Shown here in pieces: positions 1 through 7,803 of a stretch of 64,000 nucleotides of DNA. Position numbers and translations under genes: made by a program. The DNA lies in NCBI RefSeq assembly GCF_002272835.1, contig NZ_MLAO01000003.1:62001-126000 (forward strand), in the 5' to 3' direction. The DNA is from Helicobacter sp. 11S03491-1 (GTDB lineage Bacteria; Campylobacterota; Campylobacteria; Campylobacterales; Helicobacteraceae). Positions within the stretch are counted from its first letter, which is position 1; each line of letters opens with the position of its first letter. The notes beneath the pieces are model-generated. The model saw only the letters and a program-made list of their open reading frames with translations, ran no database searches and was not told the DNA's origin.

Positions 1-33
1 TCCAACAACTAAAACACAAAATATCTTTTTCAT
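1..33 (-). CDS. 5' end of a secreted protein gene, cut by the left edge
   Basis: Only the first 11 codons are inside the window, reading MKKIFCVLVVG, a typical start of a signal peptide (two lysines, then hydrophobic residues). The start is supported by an AAGGA ribosome-binding site (plus-strand complement near 40-46) at suitable spacing. The next gene on the same strand is a decayed Sel1-repeat (Hcp-like) pseudogene, so this may be a paralogue, but that is inference from position only. Product unknown. Confidence 0.5.
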   Translation of the reverse strand, partial: MKKIFCVLVVG

Positions 34-133
34 TTATTGTTTCCTTAATATTTATTAAATACATTAGCAAAACTTTATCAAATTTATAGGATAAATTCTA
101 TTAAAATGGATATTCAAAAAATTAATCACGAAT

Positions 134-800
134 TTAATCAGATTCTTTAATTCTTTTATTTAATTTTTGATCATATTTACAACTCTCATTATTGCCCTTG
201 CCACAAGTTTGATTAAATAATTGGCTTGCCTTTAAATAATCTTTTTTGATCCCTATTCTATGATCCGGAAAATACACTACTCTTTTACAAACTGATTCTC
301 TCATAAAATTATTTGTATCCAAACAAGATTTACTATAGATATTCAATAGCTTTAAATTATCTTTGGGAATACTAAGCCCCTGTGCATAAATTTTTCCAAG
401 ATAGCCACACCCCCCTCTACATACAAAAAATTACAAGCCTTTTGATAAAGTTCTTTTGCCTTATGATAATCTTGTTTTACACATTTTCCATCAAAATACA
501 ATCCTCCATTTTTCCTTGATCGTAGGCTTGCTGATATAAAACCGGGGCTTGAAGAATATCTTGTCCATTTTTATAACCATTGCAAGATAATTATAGCCTT
601 TGTGATATCTTTTTGATCGCAAGATTTTTTTAAAATTTCTTTGCTTTCAGGTTATCTTGAGCACACCCTTCCCAATGGCATATATTATTCCAACACTTAC
701 GTAACTTTGCATGTCTCAGTTATCGCATTTTTTCTCCAAAATCTTTAAGTCGCCAACCCCCAATCCAATAAAAAATGAAAATAAAAGATACTTTTCTTAT
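134..800 (-). pseudogene. Decayed Sel1-repeat (Helicobacter cysteine-rich protein-like) pseudogene
   Basis: Reading the minus strand across several frames gives a chain of Sel1-like repeats with paired cysteines, including WEGCAQDNLKAK, LYQQAYDQGK, YFDGKCVKQDYHKAKELYQ, GGCGYLGKIYAQGLSIPKD and a C-terminal repeat ending NNESCKY. This is the pattern of the Hcp family of secreted Sel1-repeat proteins. The frame changes at about 415-435 (T6/G6 tracts), 512-516 (A5), 570-577 and near 635, and there is a stop after about 27 codons. At the expected start (798-800), behind a good AAGGA site, the codon is ATA followed by a signal-peptide-like stretch. The open piece at 134-346 is only the last two repeats. 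Several independent lesions make sequencing error unlikely. Confidence 0.75.
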
Positions 801-929
801 AATTTATCCTTATTTATTTCTAAAAGTACTAAATACTTAATAAATTTATGTTAAAACTTAATATCTAAAAATCACTTAATTAATAATCTATATAATTATT
901 TTATTCCATCATAAAATTCTAAGCTCATT

Positions 930-2084
930 TTAAATAAGCATAGATTCAACTATATTTAAAATTTTTGGAGTATTTGTTTGCATGCTAAAAGTTTTTGCTA
1001 TTTTGCAAACAGCAAGCTTATAATCTAAAATATTTGTAACATCTAATGTATCCAGAGTTTCTATAATGCTGCTTATATCAAACCTGGCAGATGTTTTTCC
1101 AATACCATATTGAGAAATAAATTTCTTAATCTCAGGAATTGGGGTGCTTAGCACACATAATCTTGATTGAATATACTCAAAAAATTTATTAGGCATAGCA
1201 TAAGTATTATTAAATCCATTGGGCATAAGAGTAAGAATACCAATATCAAAGGGATTGCAAAATTTAATAATATCCCCCATAATTACAGGAGACAAGAATT
1301 TGATAGAAGAAATGTTTTGGGCTTCTTGTTTAAGTTCTTCCAAATAATTTTTTTGATTACTCATAACCATCATATTTAAACGAAATTTATTTTTAAATGC
1401 CTTTGCGATTTCAAGTAAATTTTGCGATTCTCTATCAGGGCTAACAAATCCATGATAAATAATCTCAATAGGATAATCAATCTTTGAAGGAGGAAGAGAA
1501 TGAAAAGGAGGAAGAGAATGAAAAACTTTAGCATCGATCCCAAAATCATACCAATAGCGTTTGGCTATCCCATCACTCACCGTGATAGCACCATCAATTT
1601 GAGGTAAGTATTTTATACATAAATATTTAAAAAATTCTCCAAAAGTTTCTAGCCACAATGGATTATTTTCATATTCAAGCGGGTAGTATTCTCTCAAGTC
1701 AATTAAAATTTTTGTCTTCGGATATAAATATTTATTATCCAAAGCAAAAGGCAAGAGTGCAATATCTTCTACCACAATCACATCAAGCGGCGATAAAAAA
1801 TTCAAAATATCCCGGATAACTTTTCGATTAGATGTATAAATAAGGTTGTCAAATAATTTATTCCTACAATAATTTTTAATTTCCTCCTCTTCTTCTTTGG
1901 TGCGATCTTTTGAAGTTTTTGGCGAGGGAAATGAAAAACATTCAATACCCTCAATCAAAGAACACTCCCTCCCAATGCCAAAAACTTCATAATTTTCTTG
2001 CAACATCTTTACAAGACGAAAAGGTCTGGGACGCTTAGCTATATCAAAATCACAAAGAATTCCTATCTTTTTCTTCACACACAT
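930..2084 (-). CDS. Glycosyltransferase, GT-B fold (GT4-like)
   Basis: A 384-residue cytosolic GT-B type glycosyltransferase. The N-terminal Rossmann half starts KKIGILCDFDIAKRPRP. The middle carries LIDLREYYPLEY and GAITVSDGIAKRY, and the C-terminal half has IIYHGFVSPDRE and the donor-site-like segment AMPNKFFEYIQSRL. It is clearly paralogous to the glycosyltransferase at 62093-63232, which has DAREFYPA, ITVSKGL, IYHGAANPNR and ALPNKFFEYIQARL. The start overlaps the end of the prepilin gene upstream by 10 bases, so the two are probably translationally coupled. An 18-base tandem duplication lies inside it. Donor sugar and acceptor are unknown; the neighbours suggest surface glycan or glycoprotein work. 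Confidence 0.75.
   Translation of the reverse strand: MCVKKKIGILCDFDIAKRPRPFRLVKMLQENYEVFGIGRECSLIEGIECFSFPSPKTSKDRTKEEEEEIKNYCRNKLFDNLIYTSNRKVIRDILNFLSPLDVIVVEDIALLPFALDNKYLYPKTKILIDLREYYPLEYENNPLWLETFGEFFKYLCIKYLPQIDGAITVSDGIAKRYWYDFGIDAKVFHSLPPFHSLPPSKIDYPIEIIYHGFVSPDRESQNLLEIAKAFKNKFRLNMMVMSNQKNYLEELKQEAQNISSIKFLSPVIMGDIIKFCNPFDIGILTLMPNGFNNTYAMPNKFFEYIQSRLCVLSTPIPEIKKFISQYGIGKTSARFDISSIIETLDTLDVTNILDYKLAVCKIAKTFSMQTNTPKILNIVESMLI
1487..1522. repeat. 18-bp perfect tandem duplication inside a glycosyltransferase gene
   Basis: Two exact head-to-tail copies of an 18-base unit (1487-1504 and 1505-1522) encode the duplicated hexapeptide in FHSLPPFHSLPP on the minus strand. The length is a multiple of three, so copy-number change would keep the frame. 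The paralogue at 62093-63232 has a related YHSLSP at the same place only once, which suggests a recent slippage or duplication here. Confidence 0.9.
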
Positions 2085-2779
2085 TCCTTGTTTTGGGAAA
2101 CAAAGCTATAACCGGTTACAGGAAGAATACAAATGATAAAAGTTTCTTTCTTCTTCTGTAAGATGATCTTAAAAGGGTGTTCCAATTTTCTTTTTTCCTT
2201 ACCGCAATAAGGGATTCCAAATCGATCAAAGTAAATACGTGCTGTTCTTCTTTCTCTACAAAAATCATCTCCTATAACGCTCAAGTTTTCTAATCCATAA
2301 GCTTCATGAAGTCGCACAAAAACACTTGAGTTATTTTTACATTCATCAGATATATTGGTATTATTATAGCCACTCAAACATTTTCTATCACCCCCGCTAA
2401 TAGCGATAATATCTCCGGACATTGGACGACCATCATAATCAGTAGTAGGTGCGAAACGCGGCGTATCTACATAAAGACTGTAACTAAAAAGTGTGTACTT
2501 ACCATTTAAATGAAATTGAATTTGCCACATTGGATTTTGATCAACCAGCTTATAAGGTTGGATACTTGGAAACCTCTTGATGAGCCATTGAGTTTGATTG
2601 GTATGAGTATAAGCTAAACTATCATTTAATGCCAAATGGCGCACATAAAGAATATGTTCTAATAATGAATTTGTAGCTATAGCCAATGCAGCATCTGTCT
2701 TGGGGATAGCAAATAAGACCAATATCCCTATAACAGAAACTGCAATCACCATTTCAAATAAGCTAAAGGCTTTTCTCAT
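2075..2779 (-). CDS. Prepilin-like (pseudopilin) protein with N-methylation motif
   Basis: A 234-residue protein beginning MRKAFSLFEMVIAVSVIGI, a class III signal peptide: a short basic leader, cleavage expected between Ala4 and Phe5, the conserved Glu at mature position 5, then a hydrophobic helix. The residue before the cut is Ala rather than the usual Gly. The rest is soluble with several cysteines (CLSGY, DECKN, DFCRE, PYCGK), fitting an extracytoplasmic pseudopilin. It overlaps the upstream membrane protein gene by 4 bases and the downstream glycosyltransferase by 10, so all three look coupled. No pilus ATPase, secretin or prepilin peptidase is in the window. The role (pilus, type II-like secretion or competence) is unknown. 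Confidence 0.7.
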   Translation of the reverse strand: MRKAFSLFEMVIAVSVIGILVLFAIPKTDAALAIATNSLLEHILYVRHLALNDSLAYTHTNQTQWLIKRFPSIQPYKLVDQNPMWQIQFHLNGKYTLFSYSLYVDTPRFAPTTDYDGRPMSGDIIAISGGDRKCLSGYNNTNISDECKNNSSVFVRLHEAYGLENLSVIGDDFCRERRTARIYFDRFGIPYCGKEKRKLEHPFKIILQKKKETFIICILPVTGYSFVSQNKECV

Positions 2780-4041
2780 GATGACTTTATCTTAATAATA
2801 TTATAAGAACGAATATTTCTATCCATATAGCGAATGCCAATATCTCCTTTTTTGCCATTAGGAATTTTAATTAACCTAAGATCTTTGCTAGTGTTAATTC
2901 CATAAAATTTAAGACGCATAGCAAGTTTTTGATCCTTTGTATAAATACTGGTAATCCCATATTGTTTGAGTGATTGGGCAATCTCTTTTGCAATATAATA
3001 ATTGATGGCAAAGTTATCTTTGGGGCTAAAATAATAGCTCCATTTATTGCCAAAAATAGCAAAAGTCTCCAAAAACAAAGCTACAAATACAATAAAAAAT
3101 CTCATCTGATAACGCGATCGAAAACGAGGCAAACGAATCCTTAAATCATTAAAAAAACTTTTAATCATTATGGGCAATCCTACAACACTCATAGGAACAA
3201 ATATTTCAGAATCAATATTTTGGCGAATAGAAAGCATCAAAGCAAAAACCAAACTTACCACACTAACATAGGTCATCAAATTATTCTGATACTTAGTAAT
3301 TGCCCAATAAAGCGTATAGTTATAATAAATAAATAAAAATGGTGAAAATAACATGGCCATTTCACCTAATACATCAAGAAAATGTCCTTGTGGTCTCCCT
3401 CCAATATCTAAATCAAATAAATTCATATTAATCGCAAACCCACACAAACAATAAATAATTGTCTTGGGCATTTTATTTTTGATGGCATAAAAAGCTACTG
3501 CGAGAAATAAAACACTTGAACTGCTATCAATAAAAATACTTAAAAAAAGCGTAATATAGGGAATTTTTTTATAACGCATATTGATATAACAAATCAAAAG
3601 AGATATAAAAATAATCAACCCACTTTTTACCAACAAGATAGAACTAAAATTAATCCCAGGTAACATGGCATAAATAAAAACGACAAAAAGACTATCTGTT
3701 GGCTTTTTAAGATAACTCCTTCCAATTGCATAAATCAAAATCATATTTAAAAAATGTATCAAAACAAAAGGCGATCGCAAAGCATAATCATTTTGTCCAA
3801 AAATCTGAGTGCTCAAACGCGCAATATCAAAGACAAAATTTTTTTCATAAAAAAATCCATAAGCCTCTTTATAGCTAATAGAGATTTGATCAATCATTAC
3901 AAACTGCAAACAAACACTTAAAAATGCCGGTATCAAGAAAATAATATCTACAACATCAAAAGATCGTTTTGTTTGGCTATGTCTCTCCAACCAAAATCGT
4001 AGCCAAATAGCGATCCCTCCCAGTGTTTGTTTTGCCAACAT
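2776..4041 (-). CDS. Polytopic membrane protein, glycosyltransferase GT39/PMT-like
   Basis: A 421-residue protein with many hydrophobic segments. After the first membrane helix, a periplasmic loop is followed by FGQNDYALRSPFVLIHFLN, which resembles the conserved loop of GT39-type (ArnT/PMT-like) integral membrane glycosyltransferases that use lipid-linked sugars. A soluble tail of about 70 residues follows the last helix. Stop and start overlap (ATGA) with the prepilin-like gene downstream, and it follows the threonine ammonia-lyase gene by 14 bases. The function is inferred from one motif and topology; a flippase or polymerase of the envelope is also possible. Confidence 0.5.
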   Translation of the reverse strand: MLAKQTLGGIAIWLRFWLERHSQTKRSFDVVDIIFLIPAFLSVCLQFVMIDQISISYKEAYGFFYEKNFVFDIARLSTQIFGQNDYALRSPFVLIHFLNMILIYAIGRSYLKKPTDSLFVVFIYAMLPGINFSSILLVKSGLIIFISLLICYINMRYKKIPYITLFLSIFIDSSSSVLFLAVAFYAIKNKMPKTIIYCLCGFAINMNLFDLDIGGRPQGHFLDVLGEMAMLFSPFLFIYYNYTLYWAITKYQNNLMTYVSVVSLVFALMLSIRQNIDSEIFVPMSVVGLPIMIKSFFNDLRIRLPRFRSRYQMRFFIVFVALFLETFAIFGNKWSYYFSPKDNFAINYYIAKEIAQSLKQYGITSIYTKDQKLAMRLKFYGINTSKDLRLIKIPNGKKGDIGIRYMDRNIRSYNIIKIKSS

Positions 4042-4055
4042 TATTTTATTACCTG

Positions 4056-5267
4056 TTAAATAACTTCATTAAACTTATAGCCCCGTTCCAAAAGCTTAAA
4101 TCTAATTTCTTCTTTGTGATCTTTGCCTTTTGTCTCCAGGGCTAGTGTCACACTTGCATCCCCATAATCTAAGCTTGTACTTACTCTATCGTAATCTATC
4201 TGAACAATATTTGCACCCACTTGAGTAAGAGTATCTGTGAGTTTTTGAAGACTTCCGGGCTTATCAATTAAAATAACTTTAAATTTCATTTTACGATCTG
4301 ATTTGATCAAGCCCTTTTCAATTATCAAATTTAACATCGTTACATCAATATTACCGCCACTTAAAACTATCCCTACTTTATCAGTAAGTTTCAAGTCAAT
4401 TTTTTTATGCAAAAGCGCTGCAACTACACTCGCTCCTGCCCCTTCAACAACAAGCTTTTGATTCTCAAGCAAATACAATATGCCACTAGCAATTTCTTCA
4501 TCATCTACGGCAACAATATCACTTACCCCCTCACAAATATAACGATAATTTTTTTCATTTACATCTCTAACTGCAATTCCATCAGCAATTGTGCGAACAG
4601 AATCTACTTTTTGAATTGATCTGGCCTTAAAACTTTCTCGCATTGCAGGAGCTCCTTTGGCTGTAACACCAATGACTCTAACATCAGGCTTTAACGCCCT
4701 ATATGCACTTGCAATCCCACCAATCAATCCTCCACCCCCAATAGGAACCAAAACAAGATTAATTTGGGGCTCTTCTTCGATCATCTCCAGCGCGATACTT
4801 CCTTGTCCGGCCATCACCTCATCATCAGCAAAAGGATGGATAAAATGAAGTTTTTGTTCTTGGGCAAGTTTAAGAGCATGAGCGTAGGCTTCATCATAAT
4901 TATCTCCTGCTAATATTACTTCTGCACCTAATTTTTTTGTAGCAATCACCTTTAAAAGAGGCGTAGCCTCTGGCATAATAATAATTGAAGGGATGTTAAA
5001 ATAACTTGCCGCATAAGCAACTCCTTGCGCATGATTCCCTGCAGAAGATGCAATGACCCCATTTTTGCGTTCTTCTTCATTCATATTTGCAATTTTATTA
5101 AAAGCGCCTCGTATTTTAAATGCCCCTGTGCGTTGAAGATTTTCCTTTTTTAAATAAATTTGAGCGCCAACTTCTTGGCTAAGTTTGGGTGCAAAAGAAA
5201 GTGGGTTAGATTCTATAACAGATTGAATCCGACAGCGAGCTTCTTGAATTTTTTTTAAATCTACCAT
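4056..5267 (-). CDS. ilvA: Threonine ammonia-lyase (PLP, with ACT domain)
   Basis: A 403-residue enzyme that deaminates threonine to 2-oxobutanoate. The PLP-binding lysine is Lys51 in RTGAFKIRGAFNK, the SAGNHAQGVA motif is at about 75-84, and the glycine phosphate-binding loop VPIGGGGLIGG is at about 174-184. An ACT regulatory domain fills the last 75 residues, starting KFKVILIDKPGSLQKL. One C-terminal ACT domain gives the short type used by Campylobacterota. No other branched-chain biosynthesis gene is nearby, so biosynthetic versus catabolic use cannot be decided. It overlaps nothing but is one base from the CoA-binding protein gene, suggesting one transcript. Confidence 0.9.
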   Translation of the reverse strand: MVDLKKIQEARCRIQSVIESNPLSFAPKLSQEVGAQIYLKKENLQRTGAFKIRGAFNKIANMNEEERKNGVIASSAGNHAQGVAYAASYFNIPSIIIMPEATPLLKVIATKKLGAEVILAGDNYDEAYAHALKLAQEQKLHFIHPFADDEVMAGQGSIALEMIEEEPQINLVLVPIGGGGLIGGIASAYRALKPDVRVIGVTAKGAPAMRESFKARSIQKVDSVRTIADGIAVRDVNEKNYRYICEGVSDIVAVDDEEIASGILYLLENQKLVVEGAGASVVAALLHKKIDLKLTDKVGIVLSGGNIDVTMLNLIIEKGLIKSDRKMKFKVILIDKPGSLQKLTDTLTQVGANIVQIDYDRVSTSLDYGDASVTLALETKGKDHKEEIRFKLLERGYKFNEVI

Positions 5268-5268
5268 T

Positions 5269-5679
5269 CTATTCTCCTAATATTCTTTGATGCTCAATTT
5301 TAATACATTTATTTTCTATAACTTCAATTCCTTTGGATTCTAATATATTTCTGGCATCCGGATTCCAAATTCCAAGCTGCATCCAAAAAACCTTTGGTAA
5401 AATCTTGGCTTTTAAGACTTCCAGGGCTATTTGCAAACATGCTTGAGCTTTACGAAATACCACAACGATATCAGGCTTTTGATCTTCTATGGCTTCTAAA
5501 AGTTCTTGATAAACTTTTTCTCCTAAGATATTCTCCCCTTTTGGATAAATAGGAATAATTTGATAACCTATTTTTTGTAGATATTTACCTACCTGATGAC
5601 TATCTTTTGACTCATCCGGGCTCAAACCAACAATAGCAATCTTTTTGGCTTCTTGAAGTGCTGTTTTTATATCAAGCAT
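5269..5679 (-). CDS. CoA-binding domain protein (YccU-like)
   Basis: A 136-residue single-domain Rossmann protein. KIAIVGLSPDESKDSHQVG near the N-terminus, then GYQIIPIYPKG and LGEKVYQELLEA, are the signature of the CoA-binding family that includes E. coli YccU and the N-terminal domain of succinyl-CoA synthetase alpha. The family is thought to bind CoA or acyl-CoA, but its role is not established. It overlaps the DMT transporter gene upstream by 8 bases and is followed after one base by ilvA. Confidence 0.85.
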   Translation of the reverse strand: MLDIKTALQEAKKIAIVGLSPDESKDSHQVGKYLQKIGYQIIPIYPKGENILGEKVYQELLEAIEDQKPDIVVVFRKAQACLQIALEVLKAKILPKVFWMQLGIWNPDARNILESKGIEVIENKCIKIEHQRILGE

Positions 5680-6580
5680 TTTTCATCCTTTTTATATCTC
5701 GCAAAAATACGGGCAGGGCAATCAAAATCCCTGAAATCAAAATGAATACAATCCCTAAACTACTCACAAAATCAGGAATCTTATCTCCCAAAATCAACCC
5801 TAAAATCACCCCCCAAATAATCCGACTATAATCAATAGGAGCAACAATTCCTGCAGGAGCAAGCATATAGGCGCGTGTAAGAAATTGCTGCCCAAAGGTT
5901 CCTGATAAACCTACAGCTAAAACATAAATCCATTCAATCCCACTAGGAGAACTCCAACCATTTGAGAGATGAGGAATATTCATAAGCATCCCTATTCCTC
6001 CAATCAAAGTCATTGTAATTCCAAAAGCAAATACAACACTTTTTTCATCAAAATAGTCCCTCAAACTTCTGAGAGTAACAAACGCTAATGCTGCACTTAC
6101 ACCACTAAAAACACCTGCAAATATATTTTTAGCTCCCAATCCCCCAACGCTTGGATTTGAAATACAAATCACACCGACAAAACCAATAATAGTTGCTATA
6201 ATAACGCCTATTCTAGGTCGTTCACGCAAGAATATTATTGAAAAAATAACCGTATAAATAGGCACGCTTTGAGCAAATGCTGTAGCTGTCCCTAAAGGAA
6301 TTGTAGCAATATTATAAAATAAAGCAAGCATACTTAGCCCACCAATAATTGCTCGAAATGCTAACTTTCCCCAACCACCTTTCTTCTTGTTCTTATTATT
6401 TGGAGGAGAGAAAATAAATATCCCTAACACAAATAAACTCATCACAAAAGACCGAAAGAATATATTTTCCATTGGCGACAAACTAGGCGAAAGAACTTTT
6501 ACAAAGGCATTCATCAATGCAAAACAAAACGATGAAGCTGCCATATAAATAATACCTAAACTTGACTGCGAATATTTCAT
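5672..6580 (-). CDS. EamA/DMT-family transporter
   Basis: An inner-membrane protein of 302 residues with about ten hydrophobic helices in two repeats, the drug/metabolite transporter (EamA) fold. The repeats begin GIIYMAASSFCFALMNAF and NIFAGVFSGVSAALAFV. An in-frame ATG lies 13 codons further upstream (6619), but the ATG at 6580 has an AAGGA site five bases away, so that start is preferred. Substrate unknown; the family includes exporters of amino acids and metabolites. It heads the run with the CoA-binding protein and ilvA. Confidence 0.8.
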   Translation of the reverse strand: MKYSQSSLGIIYMAASSFCFALMNAFVKVLSPSLSPMENIFFRSFVMSLFVLGIFIFSPPNNKNKKKGGWGKLAFRAIIGGLSMLALFYNIATIPLGTATAFAQSVPIYTVIFSIIFLRERPRIGVIIATIIGFVGVICISNPSVGGLGAKNIFAGVFSGVSAALAFVTLRSLRDYFDEKSVVFAFGITMTLIGGIGMLMNIPHLSNGWSSPSGIEWIYVLAVGLSGTFGQQFLTRAYMLAPAGIVAPIDYSRIIWGVILGLILGDKIPDFVSSLGIVFILISGILIALPVFLRDIKRMKNA

Positions 6581-6732
6581 AAAAATCCTTGATAAAAATC
6601 TTACAAAAGTATAAAACAAATTTCATTTCTAAGACTTAAAGAATACCTTATTGATACCAATGAAATTCAGAGAAATGACTTGAAATTTTATAAGACCCCA
6701 AGAAAAATATTTATAAAATGAAGATAGAATAA

Positions 6733-6763
6733 AATAAATGACCGGGAGTTCCCGGCATTTATT
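6733..6763 (-). terminator. Strong hairpin, likely terminator after hugZ
   Basis: The arms 6733-6747 and 6750-6763 pair over 14 bases (GC core CCGGGA/TCCCGG, loop of two bases) with a single bulged base at 6741. On the minus strand the hairpin is followed by the T-rich stretch TTATTTTATTCT, as for a rho-independent terminator. It lies about 160 bases past the hugZ stop codon, implying a long 3' untranslated region. Confidence 0.55.
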
Positions 6764-6841
6764 AAAAGGAAGATAATGCGAAGTTAAAACAATGGGAGAC
6801 ATTGCTCTAACTAAAAATCACGATTCACAAACTAAACAACC

Positions 6842-6889
6842 AAACTAAAGGAGACCCACACCACACCACAACCTATTCTCCTCTAGTTT
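6842..6889 (-). ncRNA. Conserved-looking hairpin in the hugZ 3' region, possible small RNA element
   Basis: The arms 6842-6854 and 6877-6889 can pair over 13 bases around a 22-base loop. As minus-strand RNA the only imperfect position is a G-U wobble (6883 with 6848), while as plus-strand RNA it is an A-C mismatch. This points to function in the minus-strand transcript. The loop is very G/U-rich on that strand (its complement, 6855-6876, is a CCACACCACACC-like run). No long U tract follows, so it is not a simple terminator. A 3'-derived small RNA or stability element is inference only. Confidence 0.35.
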
Positions 6890-6922
6890 ATGAAACAACT
6901 AACAATTAGGAATTTTACTTTA

Positions 6923-7678
6923 TTATTTTTTTATTTTATGTGGATTACCTGCACCTCCTATATAAGAGATTTCGCCATTGAGAATATCATAAGCTTGACC
7001 AAATCCCTTGACAAATCTACCTTTGCCAAATTCTAAAGCAACCAAATGAAAATCCATCATGTTTCGAATAGTTTTGATTCCTCCGCTTCCGCCTGTACGC
7101 TCCACAAATTTATCATAAACTTTATCAAATTCTTCTGTGCGATCAATAAACCTTGCTTTAGCCCTGTATCGCAAACGTTTTCTTAAAATAACAGACTTTG
7201 CTTTACATTCATCTTCTAAAAACATTACTTCAAGGTTATTTGGATTTGCAGACAAACTCGCATAATGCTCACTTACTTCACTAATATAAATATAATATTT
7301 ATCTTTATATCTTAATAACGGGGCATAAGTGCAAATCACTTCATTTGAAGGATTTAAGCTTGAAAGGACAACCGAACCGGTCTCATCCATAAAATCCTGC
7401 ATTTCTTTTTTAACCAAAGCAATATCAAGAGTTTTTGGAATACTTTGACAAAGCTCAATAATTGCATTTTTTAAGCCATGTTCTTTATCAGAAACTTTTT
7501 GAGGAAATTCTATTCGCAAATCTTTCCCGCCATTATAGGCAATATTAATACCCCCTATATCGACACCAATAAGCTTAACGTCTTTTGGGTTATCTATTTG
7601 CCCAAACTTTTTCAAAAGCCCTATAAGTTCGGCTTGATGATGCTCATTCATATGAATAAGAATAGTTCCTGTTTCCAT
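6923..7678 (-). CDS. hugZ: Heme oxygenase HugZ
   Basis: HugZ-type heme oxygenase, a split-barrel (pyridoxamine oxidase-like) protein that opens heme to release iron. The start at 7678 gives 251 residues, the length of H. pylori HugZ (HP0318), and has a strong AAGGAG site; an in-frame start 23 codons upstream at 7747 lacks one. The N-terminus MNEHHQAELIGLLKKFG and the later MDFHLVALEFGKGRFVKGFG are typical. The C-terminal GNPHKIKK carries the histidine that fits the known C-terminal heme ligand of the H. pylori protein. A -10 box and a Fur-box-like palindrome lie upstream, consistent with iron control. Confidence 0.9.
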   Translation of the reverse strand: METGTILIHMNEHHQAELIGLLKKFGQIDNPKDVKLIGVDIGGINIAYNGGKDLRIEFPQKVSDKEHGLKNAIIELCQSIPKTLDIALVKKEMQDFMDETGSVVLSSLNPSNEVICTYAPLLRYKDKYYIYISEVSEHYASLSANPNNLEVMFLEDECKAKSVILRKRLRYRAKARFIDRTEEFDKVYDKFVERTGGSGGIKTIRNMMDFHLVALEFGKGRFVKGFGQAYDILNGEISYIGGAGNPHKIKK

Positions 7679-7735
7679 TTTTTCTCCTTTATGGTTTAAT
7701 ACCATAAATTTAGCGTTTGTTTTTAAATTAAGAGC

Positions 7736-7741
7736 ATTATA
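7736..7741 (-). promoter_or_regulatory. Probable -10 box of hugZ
   Basis: TATAAT on the minus strand, about 57 bases before the hugZ ATG, with an AT-rich upstream region as usual for Helicobacter vegetative promoters. No separate -35 box is clear, which is also usual for these promoters. Confidence 0.6.
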
Positions 7742-7766
7742 AATCATATAAACTTAAATGAACATT

Positions 7767-7791
7767 AAAAATAAGAATTATTCTTATTTTT
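7767..7791. promoter_or_regulatory. Perfect 25-bp palindrome, likely Fur box upstream of hugZ
   Basis: Arms of 12 bases (7767-7778 and 7780-7791) pair perfectly around one central T. The core TAAGAATTATTCTTA matches the 7-1-7 Helicobacter Fur consensus TAATAATNATTATTA at 13 of 15 positions. It lies 25 bases upstream of the hugZ -10 box, where a repressor would block the promoter, and hugZ is an iron-acquisition gene. It is also 13 bases past the ccoI stop codon, so it could additionally act as an AT-only transcript end. Confidence 0.6.
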
Positions 7792-7803
7792 CATAAATTA
7801 GGA

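Larger units (their letters stand above)
6581..6922. other. Gene-free stretch holding two hairpins, read as the hugZ 3' region
   Basis: No credible open reading frame is present on either strand; the longest candidate, an 18-codon frame near 6791 on plus, has no ribosome-binding site. On the minus strand the stretch follows the hugZ stop codon and contains first a 13-bp hairpin (6842-6889) and then a terminator-like hairpin (6733-6763). The plus strand also carries AT-rich promoter-like sequence near 6715-6735, so transcription in either direction cannot be excluded. Confidence 0.5.
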
